A DNA stretch of 64,000 nucleotides, from positions 1,614,001 to 1,678,000 of the forward strand of contig NZ_JBBOUU010000001.1 in the NCBI RefSeq assembly GCF_038006205.1, given 5' to 3'. This document shows positions 46,552-55,232 of this stretch, one piece after another. The stretch comes from Solibacillus sp. FSL R7-0668. GTDB taxonomy: Bacteria > Bacillota > Bacilli > Bacillales_A > Planococcaceae. Both the position numbers and the translations under genes were made by a program. The notes under the pieces are model-generated. The model worked only from the letters and a program-made list of their open reading frames with translations. It made no database searches and was not told the DNA's origin. Positions within the stretch are counted from its first letter, which is position 1, and the number at the start of each line of letters is the position of its first letter.

Positions 46552-47559
46552 ATGACTACAACAGAAAAGGTTGAACATAAAAAGCACCGCTTATGGGCAT
46601 TAATTAGTTTTGCCATTTTACTTATTATTAGTATTTTTGTAAGCATTGGCTTTGGGGCTGTGAAAATCGGTCCTATGGAGATTGTTCATATATTGTTGCA
46701 TAAGCCTGAGGGGATGCAATATCAAATTATTTATAATGTCCGTCTCCCTCGTACGATTGTTGCAGGGCTTGTTGGGATTTCGCTAGCATTATCGGGGGCA
46801 ATTTTACAAGGGATTATGCGAAATCCATTGGCAGGACCAAACATTATCGGGGTATCCTCAGGTGCAGGGCTTGTAGCATTAGTTATTCTAATGCTCTATC
46901 CCTCACTGTATTATTTTGTTCCATTTGGTGCATTTTTAGGTGCATTGGCAACAACACTCTTTATCTATGCACTTGCATGGAAGGATGGCGTATTACCGAC
47001 ACGAATGATTCTAGCAGGTGTTGCCATTTCCTCCTTATTAGGTGCGGGTATCAATTCCTTGCTAACTTTTTATCCAGACCGTGTCGCAGGCGCAATTCAC
47101 TTCTTAGTTGGTGGATTATCAGCAGTAACATGGCAAGATGTTTTACTTGTTTTACCGTATTCTTTATTTGGCATTGTGTTGCTCTTGATGATTTCAAACA
47201 AATTAAATATTTTAATGCTGGGTGATGAGGTGGCAACAGGGCTTGGATTAAATGTTGAACGAACACGCTTTTTATTCATTGCATTATCTTCATTGCTCGC
47301 AGGGAGCGCGGTCAGTGTGGTTGGTCTACTTGGTTTTGTTGGATTAATTGTGCCACATATTGCACGCCTCTTTGTTGGCTCGGATTATCGATATTTATTT
47401 CCAGGATCGATTCTGTTAGGTGCGGGAGTGCTGATTTTATGTGATACGCTCGCTCGGACGATGTTTGCACCGATTGAAATTCCAGTAGGGATCATCATGT
47501 CGGCATTAGGCGGACCATTTTTCTTACATTTATTAAGAAAACGTGAGGTGAAGCATTAA
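46552..47559 (+). CDS. FecCD/BtuC-type ABC importer permease, system 1
   Basis: A 335-residue permease with about ten membrane helices. Family motifs are RLPRTIVAGLVGISLALSGAI, GPNIIGVSSGAGLVAL and the cytoplasmic coupling segment GLVGFVGLIVPHIARLFVG (read here as LGFVGLIVPHIARLFVG). The ATG at 46552 has AGGTG upstream. Its last base is the first base of the ATPase start codon. Confidence 0.92.
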   Translation: MTTTEKVEHKKHRLWALISFAILLIISIFVSIGFGAVKIGPMEIVHILLHKPEGMQYQIIYNVRLPRTIVAGLVGISLALSGAILQGIMRNPLAGPNIIGVSSGAGLVALVILMLYPSLYYFVPFGAFLGALATTLFIYALAWKDGVLPTRMILAGVAISSLLGAGINSLLTFYPDRVAGAIHFLVGGLSAVTWQDVLLVLPYSLFGIVLLLMISNKLNILMLGDEVATGLGLNVERTRFLFIALSSLLAGSAVSVVGLLGFVGLIVPHIARLFVGSDYRYLFPGSILLGAGVLILCDTLARTMFAPIEIPVGIIMSALGGPFFLHLLRKREVKH

Positions 47560-48350
47560 TGGGAATTACGACAGAAAATCTCATTGTAAAATATGGAGAA
47601 AAATTTGCACTAAAAAATGCAAACTTCACCGTAAATGATGGAGAAGTCGTGACAATCATCGGTCCAAACGGTTCAGGGAAAACGACGCTCATTAAAGCGA
47701 TTACCCGCTGTGTGAAAATTGATGCTGGTAAGATATTACTGAACAATGAGTCATTGCAAGCAATCCATACAAAAAAAATTGCACAAGAAGTGGCTATTTT
47801 ACCACAGAAAAAAACGATAACCGGTGATATTCGCGTGGAAACACTCGTATCATATGGGCGTTATCCGCATATGAAATTTGGAAAGCGACTAAAAAAAGAA
47901 GATTGGGATATTGTTGACTGGGCACTTGAGAAAACAGGCTTAATGCATTTACGCTACCGCTATGTAGAAACATTATCTGGTGGTGAACAGCAACGTGCAT
48001 GGATTGCGATGGCATTAGCCCAACGTTCAAAAATATTAGTGCTCGATGAACCAACGACCTTTTTAGATGTTTCGTTCCAGGTTGAAGTAATGGAGCTCAT
48101 AAAGGAATTAAACGAGACATTGAAAATAACGGTTGTCATGGTGCTCCATGATTTAAATCATGCGGCGCGTTATTCAGATAAATTATATGTGGTAAAGGAT
48201 GGGGAGATTCTAGTACAAGGTGCACCACGCGATATTCTTCAATCCCCGCTATTACAAAAGGTCTTTCATATTGATTCTGAAATTTATGAAGATATAAGAG
48301 GCGATAGTCCATTTTTCATTCCATACAAATTAGAAAATCGTGAAGAGTAG
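47559..48350 (+). CDS. BtuD/FecE-type ABC importer ATPase, system 1
   Basis: A 263-residue ATPase: Walker A GPNGSGKTTL at about residues 34-43, signature LSGGEQQRAW, Walker B ILVLDEPTTFLD and the switch His in VLHDLNHAARY. The stop of the permease and this ATG overlap (TAATG). A terminator hairpin overlaps its 3' end. Confidence 0.93.
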   Translation: MGITTENLIVKYGEKFALKNANFTVNDGEVVTIIGPNGSGKTTLIKAITRCVKIDAGKILLNNESLQAIHTKKIAQEVAILPQKKTITGDIRVETLVSYGRYPHMKFGKRLKKEDWDIVDWALEKTGLMHLRYRYVETLSGGEQQRAWIAMALAQRSKILVLDEPTTFLDVSFQVEVMELIKELNETLKITVVMVLHDLNHAARYSDKLYVVKDGEILVQGAPRDILQSPLLQKVFHIDSEIYEDIRGDSPFFIPYKLENREE

Positions 48351-48372
48351 CTTCTTCACGATTCATTTTTTA
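48336..48372 (+). terminator. Terminator-like hairpin between btuD and the second cbiH60
   Basis: Arms AATCGTGAAGA (48336-48346) and TCTTCACGATT (48353-48363) form an 11-bp stem followed by CATTTTTT. It lies within the end of the ATPase gene, so the second cbiH60 may be expressed at a lower level than the importer. Confidence 0.75.
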
Positions 48373-48400
48373 TAGGATAAGAAAGGTAGAGGTGTTATTC

Positions 48401-49840
48401 ATGCAAAAAGGTAAAATTTACGTTATTGGCTGTGGTCCTGGCGCATATGGACAATTAACAATCGATGCGCTAGAGGCCGTTCGTCAAAGCCATATTATTA
48501 TGAGCTACAAAACATATACGGAGCTACTATCGGATGTCCTTACAAATCAAATAATTATTCCAACCGGGATGACAGAAAATGTTGAGCAGGCATATGATGC
48601 CATTGACAAGGCTTTAGAAGGAAATACAGTTGCGATTTTATCGAGTGGTGATGCTAGTATTTATGGAATGTCGGGTATGCTATATGAGGCGCTTCATGAG
48701 AGAAATGAAACAACGATCGACATTGAGATATTGCCTGGAATTTCGGCTTTAAGTGCCTGTGCCAGCTTAGTTGGTGCGCCCTTCATGCACGATCATTGCG
48801 CAATTAGCCTCAATGAGAAAACAACCCCATGGGAAATTATTGAAAAGCGTATCGAAGCGGCGGCAATGGGGGATTTTGTTCTCGCATTTTATAACCCGAA
48901 AACAGGCTATCAAACACCCCAGTTGTTAAAAGTGCAGGCAATTTTATTGGCTTATCGCAATCCTAATACACCTGTAGGCATTGTGCGCGGTGCATTCCGT
49001 ACGTTCCAAGAAGTTCATGTAACAACGGTTGAAAAGATGCATGAGCAGGATATCGGAATGGTCACTACTATTTTCATTGGCAATCACCATACCTATTTGA
49101 GAGATGGCGTAATGGTTACACCACGTAGCTATCAGCAAAGCTTCACGATTGGAGAAAAGAGGGAGGTTGCCCCGGTAGAGCAAGTGTCAAGTCCTACTGT
49201 AAGTACAGCAAGAATAGTAAATTTACCAAAATTTGATTCAATTTTTGAAGTAGCGATTAGTCCAGGTGTAGCTAATAAATTTTACAGCACGCAGCAGCTT
49301 GCAACGCTCTCACAATTAATTGCAGATAAGGGTACGATTGAATATACCGCGGATCATAAAATGATTGTTAAAGTACCAACGGATGATCCAAAACCTTTAT
49401 TAGAAAAGCTAGAGCAAGCACAGTTTTTAGTGTCGCCAGTGGGGCATGTCGTAAATATTAAAGCATGTGATTTTTGTCATGGGGAGAAAATTGAGGCATT
49501 ACCTTATGCTGAAGAACTAGAGCAGCAATTAGGTGGATTAAAGGTACCGATGCCGCTTAATATTGGCTTTAATGGTTGTTCAATGACATGTTACGGAGCC
49601 GTTTTTGATGATATAGGCATTGTCTATCGTAAGCGAAACTTTGATTTATACATTGGGGCAAAATCAATTAGTAAAACGGCACATGCCGCAAAATTTGTAG
49701 CAGAGGGTATTGCTATGGAAGAGCTGGTTCCTACTGTCGTTCGTGTTGTGAAAGAGTATCAGCAAAATGCTAATAATAATGAACGTCTATATCAATATTT
49801 TAGACGTAAAAAAGAGATTGCTGGTTTTGATTATTATTAA
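48401..49840 (+). CDS. Second CbiH60-type methyltransferase with Fe-S tail
   Basis: A 479-residue paralogue of the protein at 31103. Residues 1-245 are the tetrapyrrole methylase (MQKGKIYVIGCGPGAYGQ, IDIEILPGISALSACAS, VLAFYNPKTGYQTPQ). The C-terminal domain, after a linker about 70 residues shorter, has the same four Cys in CDFC and GCSMTC and the FDDIGIVYRKR motif. AAGGTAGAGGTG precedes the ATG. It follows a corrinoid-type importer rather than biosynthesis genes, so it may act on imported or alternative tetrapyrroles, or be a regulated duplicate. That is inference. Confidence 0.9.
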   Translation: MQKGKIYVIGCGPGAYGQLTIDALEAVRQSHIIMSYKTYTELLSDVLTNQIIIPTGMTENVEQAYDAIDKALEGNTVAILSSGDASIYGMSGMLYEALHERNETTIDIEILPGISALSACASLVGAPFMHDHCAISLNEKTTPWEIIEKRIEAAAMGDFVLAFYNPKTGYQTPQLLKVQAILLAYRNPNTPVGIVRGAFRTFQEVHVTTVEKMHEQDIGMVTTIFIGNHHTYLRDGVMVTPRSYQQSFTIGEKREVAPVEQVSSPTVSTARIVNLPKFDSIFEVAISPGVANKFYSTQQLATLSQLIADKGTIEYTADHKMIVKVPTDDPKPLLEKLEQAQFLVSPVGHVVNIKACDFCHGEKIEALPYAEELEQQLGGLKVPMPLNIGFNGCSMTCYGAVFDDIGIVYRKRNFDLYIGAKSISKTAHAAKFVAEGIAMEELVPTVVRVVKEYQQNANNNERLYQYFRRKKEIAGFDYY

Positions 49841-49896
49841 TTGAATGATGGCTATAATCCTTTGTAAAAAACGAAAATAATGTTTTCAACAAGAGT

Positions 49897-49940
49897 AAAG
49901 AGCATGTAGAGTAAACACTTGCCTCACCTGCTCTTTTTGG
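49897..49940 (+). terminator. Intrinsic terminator of riboswitch unit 2
   Basis: AAAGAGCA (49897-49904) pairs with TGCTCTTT (49929-49936) and is followed by further T. It lies about 55 bp after the stop of the second cbiH60. Confidence 0.75.
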
Positions 49941-50314
49941 CCTGCACTTGAAAACAACTCACCTATCCTAGCAGCATTTTTTATAGTACTATAGAAAATA
50001 ATACATTATTACCATTTCGATTTGAAATTTCTTTAAAACAGAGTTAGTAGCAAATGAAAAGCAAATTTGAGCTGATATTATCACTGGGAGTTACGCCAAA
50101 GCAGGCGATACATAAGTAATTAGTCGAATCTACTATAACAAGTACTATTACGAAAGTTGAGGTACAAAAAGCGAATGACCTTGTGCAAACACTGAGGATG
50201 ATGAGTGGATAAATTATTGGATGCACTGACCCAGTTTTGACGGTGCAAAGTCCAATATTTTTCATTGACCTTATGCAAAAGCTTGTGGGAGTGGCGCGTG
50301 AAGAGGAGGGACGA
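49941..50314. other. Intergenic region with possible decayed coding sequence
   Basis: About 370 bp. Short open stretches (for example an ATG at 50054 giving 21 residues, and a downstream frame containing KVEVQKANDLVQTL) lack ribosome binding sites and are interrupted by stops. They may be remnants of a small gene, but I cannot name it. The last 40 bp hold the AGGAGGG site of the next gene. Confidence 0.35.
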
Positions 50315-50539
50315 ATGATGTTATTTATTGCGATTGTCTTATCGATTCCGGTCTATGGCTATTGTATTTGGGGTTTATTTGAGACGGAAGAAGCGATGCT
50401 ATTTATGGACAGGTGGCGTTATAAAGAGGAGCCGGAATTTTCGGATTTGCAAATAAAGTTTTTTAAAGCAGGCAATATTATTGTCATTGTCGTCATGACG
50501 CTATACATTTTATCCATTGCCTATGATACGTTTTTCTAG
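50315..50539 (+). CDS. Small two-helix membrane protein, unknown
   Basis: A 74-residue protein with an N-terminal membrane helix (MMLFIAIVLSIPVYGYCIWGLF), a charged loop (MDRWRYKEEPEFSDLQIKFFK) and a C-terminal helix (NIIVIVVMTLYILSIAY). The ATG at 50315 is chosen because GAGGAGGG lies 3-5 bp upstream. No family assigned with confidence. A bidirectional terminator follows. Confidence 0.6.
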   Translation: MMLFIAIVLSIPVYGYCIWGLFETEEAMLFMDRWRYKEEPEFSDLQIKFFKAGNIIVIVVMTLYILSIAYDTFF

Positions 50540-50565
50540 GAAGGGCCAAAAATAAATAAAAATGA

Positions 50566-50598
50566 AAGCGCGGGATCACACCGCGCTTATTTATTTTT
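50566..50598. terminator. Bidirectional terminator
   Basis: AAGCGCGG (50566-50573) and CCGCGCTT (50581-50588) form a GC-rich stem with A-runs to the left and T-runs to the right. It serves both the small membrane gene (+) and the ABC permease gene (-), whose stop lies within it. Confidence 0.9.
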
Positions 50599-51453
50599 TC
50601 GTTTGTAAACAATGGCAGAAAGTGCACCAACAACGAAAATAGTTCCTACAATGAATAAAACACTTGACGTTGTTGAAATGATCGAATCTCCAATTTCATA
50701 TACCACACCAAAATTAACTTTGTAGGATTCCTCATAAGCTACAGCATCCGCAAACACAGAATGTAGAGATTGCTCCATAAACACTTGTCGTAAAAGAACG
50801 GCGATATGACTAACTGGGAAAAAATGAATGACCGTTTGCACCGCACTTGGTAAAACGCCCATCGGAACATAAATCGCACATAAAAAGCCAATCATTGTGC
50901 CGATAATCGTATTCACTGTAGAAAAGGCCGTTTCAGAGTTAATAAATAGGACAATTAATAGATTCAGCATCGCACTTAAGAGCACCGCTAACACTAATAA
51001 AGACAGCACCTTTATAAGGGCTACAAACGATAATATGTCCCCGCCAATTGCCACGATAAATAATTCACAACAAATAAAAGCAACAAACGTCATCGCAAAG
51101 CCAATAATAAGCGAGCTAAATACATAGCTTAATTGGATATTAAATCTTGAAGCGGATGTAACTAAAAAATCCGCCGTTCGCTTTGATTCTAAATCATGAA
51201 TATAAATCCCAAAAACACCGAGCGTGGAAGTCATTGCAGTTGTGGTTAATATGCCTGCAACCATCCATTCACTGACTAACAGTTCAATATCGTTATTAAC
51301 CGGTATGAATTGATTGATTGAATCGACCTGCAATTTTTGAAGGAAAATCGCATATAAACCAACTGCAATCAGCACAGAGAGCAGTGAGAAAAACACGAGC
51401 ATTTTATTGCGCAAAAATACTTTATTATTACGGCTAATTAAACTTAGCAGCAT
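50587..51453 (-). CDS. ABC-2 type exporter permease
   Basis: A 288-residue permease with six predicted helices: one near residues 20-38, then a large extracellular loop, and five in the C-terminal part. The end of the fourth loop has the ABC-2 pattern YVPMGVLPSAVQTVIHFFPVSHIAVLLRQ. AGGTG precedes the ATG. It is transcribed with the ATPase 8 bp upstream. The substrate is unknown; such pairs with LytTR proteins often export peptides or lipids. Confidence 0.85.
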   Translation of the reverse strand: MLLSLISRNNKVFLRNKMLVFFSLLSVLIAVGLYAIFLQKLQVDSINQFIPVNNDIELLVSEWMVAGILTTTAMTSTLGVFGIYIHDLESKRTADFLVTSASRFNIQLSYVFSSLIIGFAMTFVAFICCELFIVAIGGDILSFVALIKVLSLLVLAVLLSAMLNLLIVLFINSETAFSTVNTIIGTMIGFLCAIYVPMGVLPSAVQTVIHFFPVSHIAVLLRQVFMEQSLHSVFADAVAYEESYKVNFGVVYEIGDSIISTTSSVLFIVGTIFVVGALSAIVYKRKNK

Positions 51454-51461
51454 GCTAGCAC

Positions 51462-52373
51462 CTACTTTTCTTCATTGATTTGGATAAACACTTGATCGAG
51501 TGAGCCTTTCACCACTTCAAAGGAAGAAATGAACGGTTGGATTAGCTCTAGTATCGGAATGGCATGTAGTGTGGAAGGGAGGTTGATTTTAAAGACATCA
51601 CCAGCTGCGAAAATGGGATAAATAATTTTCGATTGAATACTAGCTATATCAACATCTTCCTTTAATGCAATAATGAGTTGGTCACTTGCATACTGTTCTT
51701 TTAATGTATTGGGCGTACCTTGTGCGATAATTTCGCCTTGTTTAATGACGACGATTTGGTCTGCATTCGTCGCTTCTTCCATATAATGCGTCGTTAAAAA
51801 GATGGTCATGCCGATTTCTTTACGTAAACGTTCTATCGTCTCCCATACAAATTTACGTGTATGCGGGTCCAAGCCAGTTGTCGGCTCATCCAAAAATAAG
51901 AGCGTTGGTTTGTGAATGATTGCCCTAGCAATATCTGCACGTCGACGTTGCCCACCGGATAATTGCCCATATTTTTTTGCCTCAATATCTTCAAGCTGCA
52001 GGTATTGCTGAACAAATGTATAATTTTCTTGCAATAATGTTTTAGGAAGCTTATAAAAACGACCGCGATGCAAAATATTTTCCTTCACCGTTAGCTTTTC
52101 ATCTAAAATACTTTGCTGAAATACGATGCCAATCGATTGGCGGATGGCTTCATTTCCCTTCATCGTCCCAAGTTCATGCCCGTTAATTTGTACGTCACCA
52201 CTTGATTTTTCAAGTAATGTACAGAGCATTTCAATTGTCGTCGATTTTCCGGCACCATTTGTTCCGAGAAACGCAAAGAGGGAGCCTGCAGCGACTTGAA
52301 AGTTGATGCCTTTTACCGCATTAATCTCGCCATAATTCTTTGTTAATTGCTTTACTTCAATAATATTCGTCAT
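51462..52373 (-). CDS. ABC exporter ATPase
   Basis: A 303-residue ATPase of the drug/peptide exporter class: Walker A GTNGAGKSTT (about residues 36-45), signature LSGGQRRRADIA, Walker B LLFLDEPTTGLDP and LTTHYMEEA. The C-terminal 80 residues form the accessory domain seen in two-component ABC-2 systems. Its start codon overlaps the stop of the truncated LytTR ORF (ATGA), so translation is coupled. Confidence 0.92.
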   Translation of the reverse strand: MTNIIEVKQLTKNYGEINAVKGINFQVAAGSLFAFLGTNGAGKSTTIEMLCTLLEKSSGDVQINGHELGTMKGNEAIRQSIGIVFQQSILDEKLTVKENILHRGRFYKLPKTLLQENYTFVQQYLQLEDIEAKKYGQLSGGQRRRADIARAIIHKPTLLFLDEPTTGLDPHTRKFVWETIERLRKEIGMTIFLTTHYMEEATNADQIVVIKQGEIIAQGTPNTLKEQYASDQLIIALKEDVDIASIQSKIIYPIFAAGDVFKINLPSTLHAIPILELIQPFISSFEVVKGSLDQVFIQINEEK

Positions 52374-52504
52374 TCGGATTCACCTCTATTTTTTTGTGAT
52401 TGAGTTTTTTTCATGAGCTGTTCCACTGCTTCCGTGTATTCCGGTGCATGAATATGAACTTCAATTTGCGGTAAATCATTTTCAATATGTAGATGAATTT
52501 TCAT
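52370..52504 (-). CDS. Truncated LytTR-regulator N-terminal domain (44 aa)
   Basis: A 44-residue ORF starting MKIHLHIENDLPQIEVHIHA and continuing PEYTEAVEQLMKK. AAAGGAG lies 6 bp before its ATG. It matches the first 40 residues of the LytTR regulator at 8205-8657 (same MKIHL start, VHIHA/IHIHA segment and EQLMKQ helix), but stops before the DNA-binding domain. Its TGA overlaps the ATG of the ABC ATPase. It may be a remnant of a regulator that once headed the operon, or a small protein kept for coupling or for pairing with the other LytTR protein. There is no frameshifted LytTR domain downstream, since the ATPase begins at once. Confidence 0.75.
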   Translation of the reverse strand: MKIHLHIENDLPQIEVHIHAPEYTEAVEQLMKKTQSQKNRGESE

Positions 52505-52721
52505 ATTGTCTCCTTTCTTGCTAGTATTGTAGCATTGGAAATAGCAATCTTTTTCCTTTTCTATGTAACAAGCATTAATAATGAGCTAACAGGTCATTTT
52601 TGATAGTTAAGCGGTTATTCGTATTGTAAACGTAAAATGGATAATACTGGCGCGTTTTATTGCTAGAATTGCTGGATTTCATAGAGGAACGTTATAATGG
52701 AAGGGAAGGGAGGTGATCAAA

Positions 52722-53384
52722 ATGACAATGGATATTTCATCACTGTATTCGATTGATCGTTTGCTAGGCTCTACATATGGCACAAACGCAGCAGCTTCAA
52801 CGAATAAATCTAGTACGAGCTTTGAAAATTATTTATTGAAGGCCTTAGGAGCCAATAATGCAAATTCTACTTCATCAAGCGTTTCTTCGCTATTTGATTT
52901 GTATGCTAATGGTGGAACGAAGGCCTTGCTTGGTGGCTTAACGTCAAGTGATGCAGCTTCTCCGCTCGCATCACAGCTATTATCAAGCCTGCAAACCTCG
53001 GGGAAAACGGATTCTAGCTTGATGAATTGGAATAACCCCGTATCTACAACCGATCAATATGCAGATTATTTAACAAAAAGTGTTCAATCGCAAATGCTAA
53101 CGAATATGAGTGCAGCCAAATCAAAGCTGCAATCCTCGTTTGACAGCTTTGTGGAACGCATGGGTGAAAATCCAACAGCTGCAGCACGAGGCCGTATGGA
53201 GCAAATGAAGCAAAATATTAGTGTAATAGAAAATTATATCGCTTCAAAGTCAGCAAATAATATGGATGCGCTAATAGGTCAGCAGACGGGTTCAGCGCAA
53301 GTGGATGCGACAGCAAAAAAGCAATCGCTAGTAGACCAGTTAAATGCAAAGTCAGCGGTAACGCAGTATATGTTGGATTTATAA
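52722..53384 (+). CDS. Ser/Asn-rich hypothetical protein
   Basis: A 220-residue protein without signal peptide. The N-terminal half is rich in Ser, Ala, Asn and Thr and low in complexity. The C-terminal half is helical (LTKSVQSQMLTNMSAAKSKL, MEQMKQNISVIENYIA) and ends VTQYMLDL. The ATG at 52722 has GGGAGGTGATC upstream, an unusually strong site. No family recognised; related proteins seem confined to close relatives. A clean terminator follows. Confidence 0.65.
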   Translation: MTMDISSLYSIDRLLGSTYGTNAAASTNKSSTSFENYLLKALGANNANSTSSSVSSLFDLYANGGTKALLGGLTSSDAASPLASQLLSSLQTSGKTDSSLMNWNNPVSTTDQYADYLTKSVQSQMLTNMSAAKSKLQSSFDSFVERMGENPTAAARGRMEQMKQNISVIENYIASKSANNMDALIGQQTGSAQVDATAKKQSLVDQLNAKSAVTQYMLDL

Positions 53385-53392
53385 AAAAGAAG

Positions 53393-53432
53393 AACTTGCA
53401 CCGAATTGAATGGTTTCAGTGCAAGTTTTTTC
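53393..53432 (+). terminator. Intrinsic terminator of the Ser/Asn-rich gene
   Basis: AACTTGCAC (53393-53401) and GTGCAAGTT (53419-53427) form a 9-bp stem followed by TTTT. It also lies just beyond the minus-strand ORF ending at 53445 and may act for both. Confidence 0.9.
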
Positions 53433-53444
53433 GTGTTAATACAA

Positions 53445-53576
53445 TCAGTCTAATTCAATAACGAATGAAGCGGTGACAAATTGTATAAAGCATGTTTCGA
53501 TATCCTCAAATACATTTTCCTCCATAAAAAGTTCGAGCTCATACGGTTGATCAGATTGTAATATGTCCTTTTTCAT
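53445..53576 (-). CDS. 43-residue acidic ORF coupled to cbiO
   Basis: A 43-codon ORF starting MKKDILQSDQPYELELFMEE and ending with FVTASFVIELD. Its ATG overlaps the cbiO TGA (ATGA) and GGAGGT lies 6 bp upstream inside cbiO, so it should be translated with the cobalt-uptake operon. It is acidic, with no membrane helix. No family recognised. It could be a small operon partner or a trimmed remnant of a larger gene. Confidence 0.5.
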   Translation of the reverse strand: MKKDILQSDQPYELELFMEENVFEDIETCFIQFVTASFVIELD

Positions 53577-54442
53577 AGTCTACCTCCATAAGAAAAATTC
53601 GTATCATAATGAGATTTCATCAGCTGTATTAATTCTTCCATCGAGCCGGGAAGTTGCGATTGTGGCTGAATCATACCTTCTTGTAGCATCGATTCATAGC
53701 ATTTCACAATCCATGGTTTTTCGATATGGGCTTTTTCTAATAACGCGTCATTTCCAAAAAGCGCATCCCTTTGCCCTGAATATAGCAATTGCCCTTTATG
53801 AAAGACGATAAAATGATCAGCCCATTCATAAATTAAATTGACCTGATGGGTGGAATATAAAAAGGTTCTATCCTCACGATCAAGTTCATCTAAATACGCT
53901 GTGAGCTGATTGGAAAAATAATAATCTAAGCTGCTTGTTGGTTCATCTAAAATATAAATTTTCGGATCCATTGCATAGACGCCAGCAATCGTCACACGTT
54001 TTTTTTGCCCACCACTTAAAAAATGGATAGGGCGCTCTGTTAAGTCCTCTAGCTCTGTTAATTCAATCGCCGTTTCAACCTGACGTTCAATTTTTTCGTG
54101 AGACCATTTCAAGTTAAGTGGACCGTATAATATATCGTGTTTGACGGTAGAGGCAAATAGCTGATTATCTGCTTCTTGAAAGACAAAGCCAACCTGCTCG
54201 CGCAACTCGATTAATTGTTTTTTAGAATAATGTAATGGCTTGTTTAAAAATGTGATTTCCCCACTCGTTGGTTTTTCTAGCCCAATAAGAAGTTTGAAAA
54301 ATGTTGATTTTCCGGAACCATTTTCACCTAAGATGGCGACCTTTTTGCCTTTTGGAATGGTTAAGGTCACATCAAGTAAAGCCTGTGTGCCATCCTCATA
54401 GTGAAACGATACTTGCTCAAATGTAAAATAGCTTTCTATCAT
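53573..54442 (-). CDS. cbiO: Cobalt ECF transporter ATPase CbiO
   Basis: A 289-residue ATPase that energises cobalt uptake with CbiMNQ. Walker A is GENGSGKSTFF, followed by FQEADNQLFASTV (the Q-loop region typical of ECF ATPases), signature LSGGQKKRVTIA, Walker B IYILDEPTSSLD and the switch His in STHQVNL. The ATG at 54442 is chosen because AAGGAG lies 9 bp upstream. It is 13 bp downstream of cbiQ. Confidence 0.94.
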   Translation of the reverse strand: MIESYFTFEQVSFHYEDGTQALLDVTLTIPKGKKVAILGENGSGKSTFFKLLIGLEKPTSGEITFLNKPLHYSKKQLIELREQVGFVFQEADNQLFASTVKHDILYGPLNLKWSHEKIERQVETAIELTELEDLTERPIHFLSGGQKKRVTIAGVYAMDPKIYILDEPTSSLDYYFSNQLTAYLDELDREDRTFLYSTHQVNLIYEWADHFIVFHKGQLLYSGQRDALFGNDALLEKAHIEKPWIVKCYESMLQEGMIQPQSQLPGSMEELIQLMKSHYDTNFSYGGRL

Positions 54443-54455
54443 AACTAAAATCTCC

Positions 54456-55232
54456 TTACAAGATGAATAAAAACCCAATAATCAAATAGACGACTGCAAT
54501 TAGTGTCAGCTTGAAATCCCAGTATTTTGTAGGTGAAAAGGCTTGCGGGATAATAAATTGTTCAATATTTCGAGCAGCCATCGCATAAGAAAGAGCCTGA
54601 TAGCGGACGAAAATTGAGCGAAAGAGCGCGCTAATAAGCAAGCTCAATGATTGAAAGCTACTTCGATAAGTGCGATAGCCTAAACGAGCGTGCTGCGCGG
54701 TATATAGCTGTGTAATGGTTTGTAAAAATAAAAAGATAAACCGATACATCAGCTCCATTAATTCAATGATAATGGTTGGCACTTTTAATCTGGCAAGTAC
54801 GGGACTAATTTCATACATCGGTGTTGTTAAAATTAAAAAGTACAAGCAACTTGTCGCACTAATTGCGGTAAAAAATAGCGTGATGGCTCGCAATAAATCA
54901 CTCGGCAATATAAAGAACTGTATGCCAAAAAGCGAGCTATGCCATAATGTATGCGCCGGAACAGACTGTGACAAGGTGATCGATATGACAATGGCTATAC
55001 CCCCCGCTAACACGAAGCCAATCGGTGCAATGAGTAAGCTTACATAGGATTTCCAGGGGATTTTGGCATAAAAGATAATGACACTACTCATAAAGAGTAG
55101 TGTCCAAACCGACAGAATGTTATTTCGAAATAATGTTACGATGAATAGCCCGATAAAGCTTAACGCCATTTTTTGACTAGCTACCACCTTGTGAAGCGCA
55201 TTATGACTGGCTAAATAATCAATGTTCAGCAT
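54456..55232 (-). CDS. cbiQ: Cobalt ECF transporter transmembrane protein CbiQ
   Basis: A 258-residue T-component with five or six membrane helices. The family motif around MYRFIFLFLQTITQLYTAQHARLGYR contains the conserved ARLG near the coupling helices, and a later SLLISALFRSIFVRYQALSYAMAAR segment is also typical. The ATG at 55232 has GAAGGA upstream and overlaps the end of cbiN by 14 bp. Confidence 0.92.
   Translation of the reverse strand: MLNIDYLASHNALHKVVASQKMALSFIGLFIVTLFRNNILSVWTLLFMSSVIIFYAKIPWKSYVSLLIAPIGFVLAGGIAIVISITLSQSVPAHTLWHSSLFGIQFFILPSDLLRAITLFFTAISATSCLYFLILTTPMYEISPVLARLKVPTIIIELMELMYRFIFLFLQTITQLYTAQHARLGYRTYRSSFQSLSLLISALFRSIFVRYQALSYAMAARNIEQFIIPQAFSPTKYWDFKLTLIAVVYLIIGFLFIL

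Noticed and set aside
50044-50265. Minus-strand ORF and short + strand frames between cbiH60 copy 2 and the small membrane gene
   Set aside because: No ribosome site, no family match and interrupted frames; listed only as a possible decayed gene.
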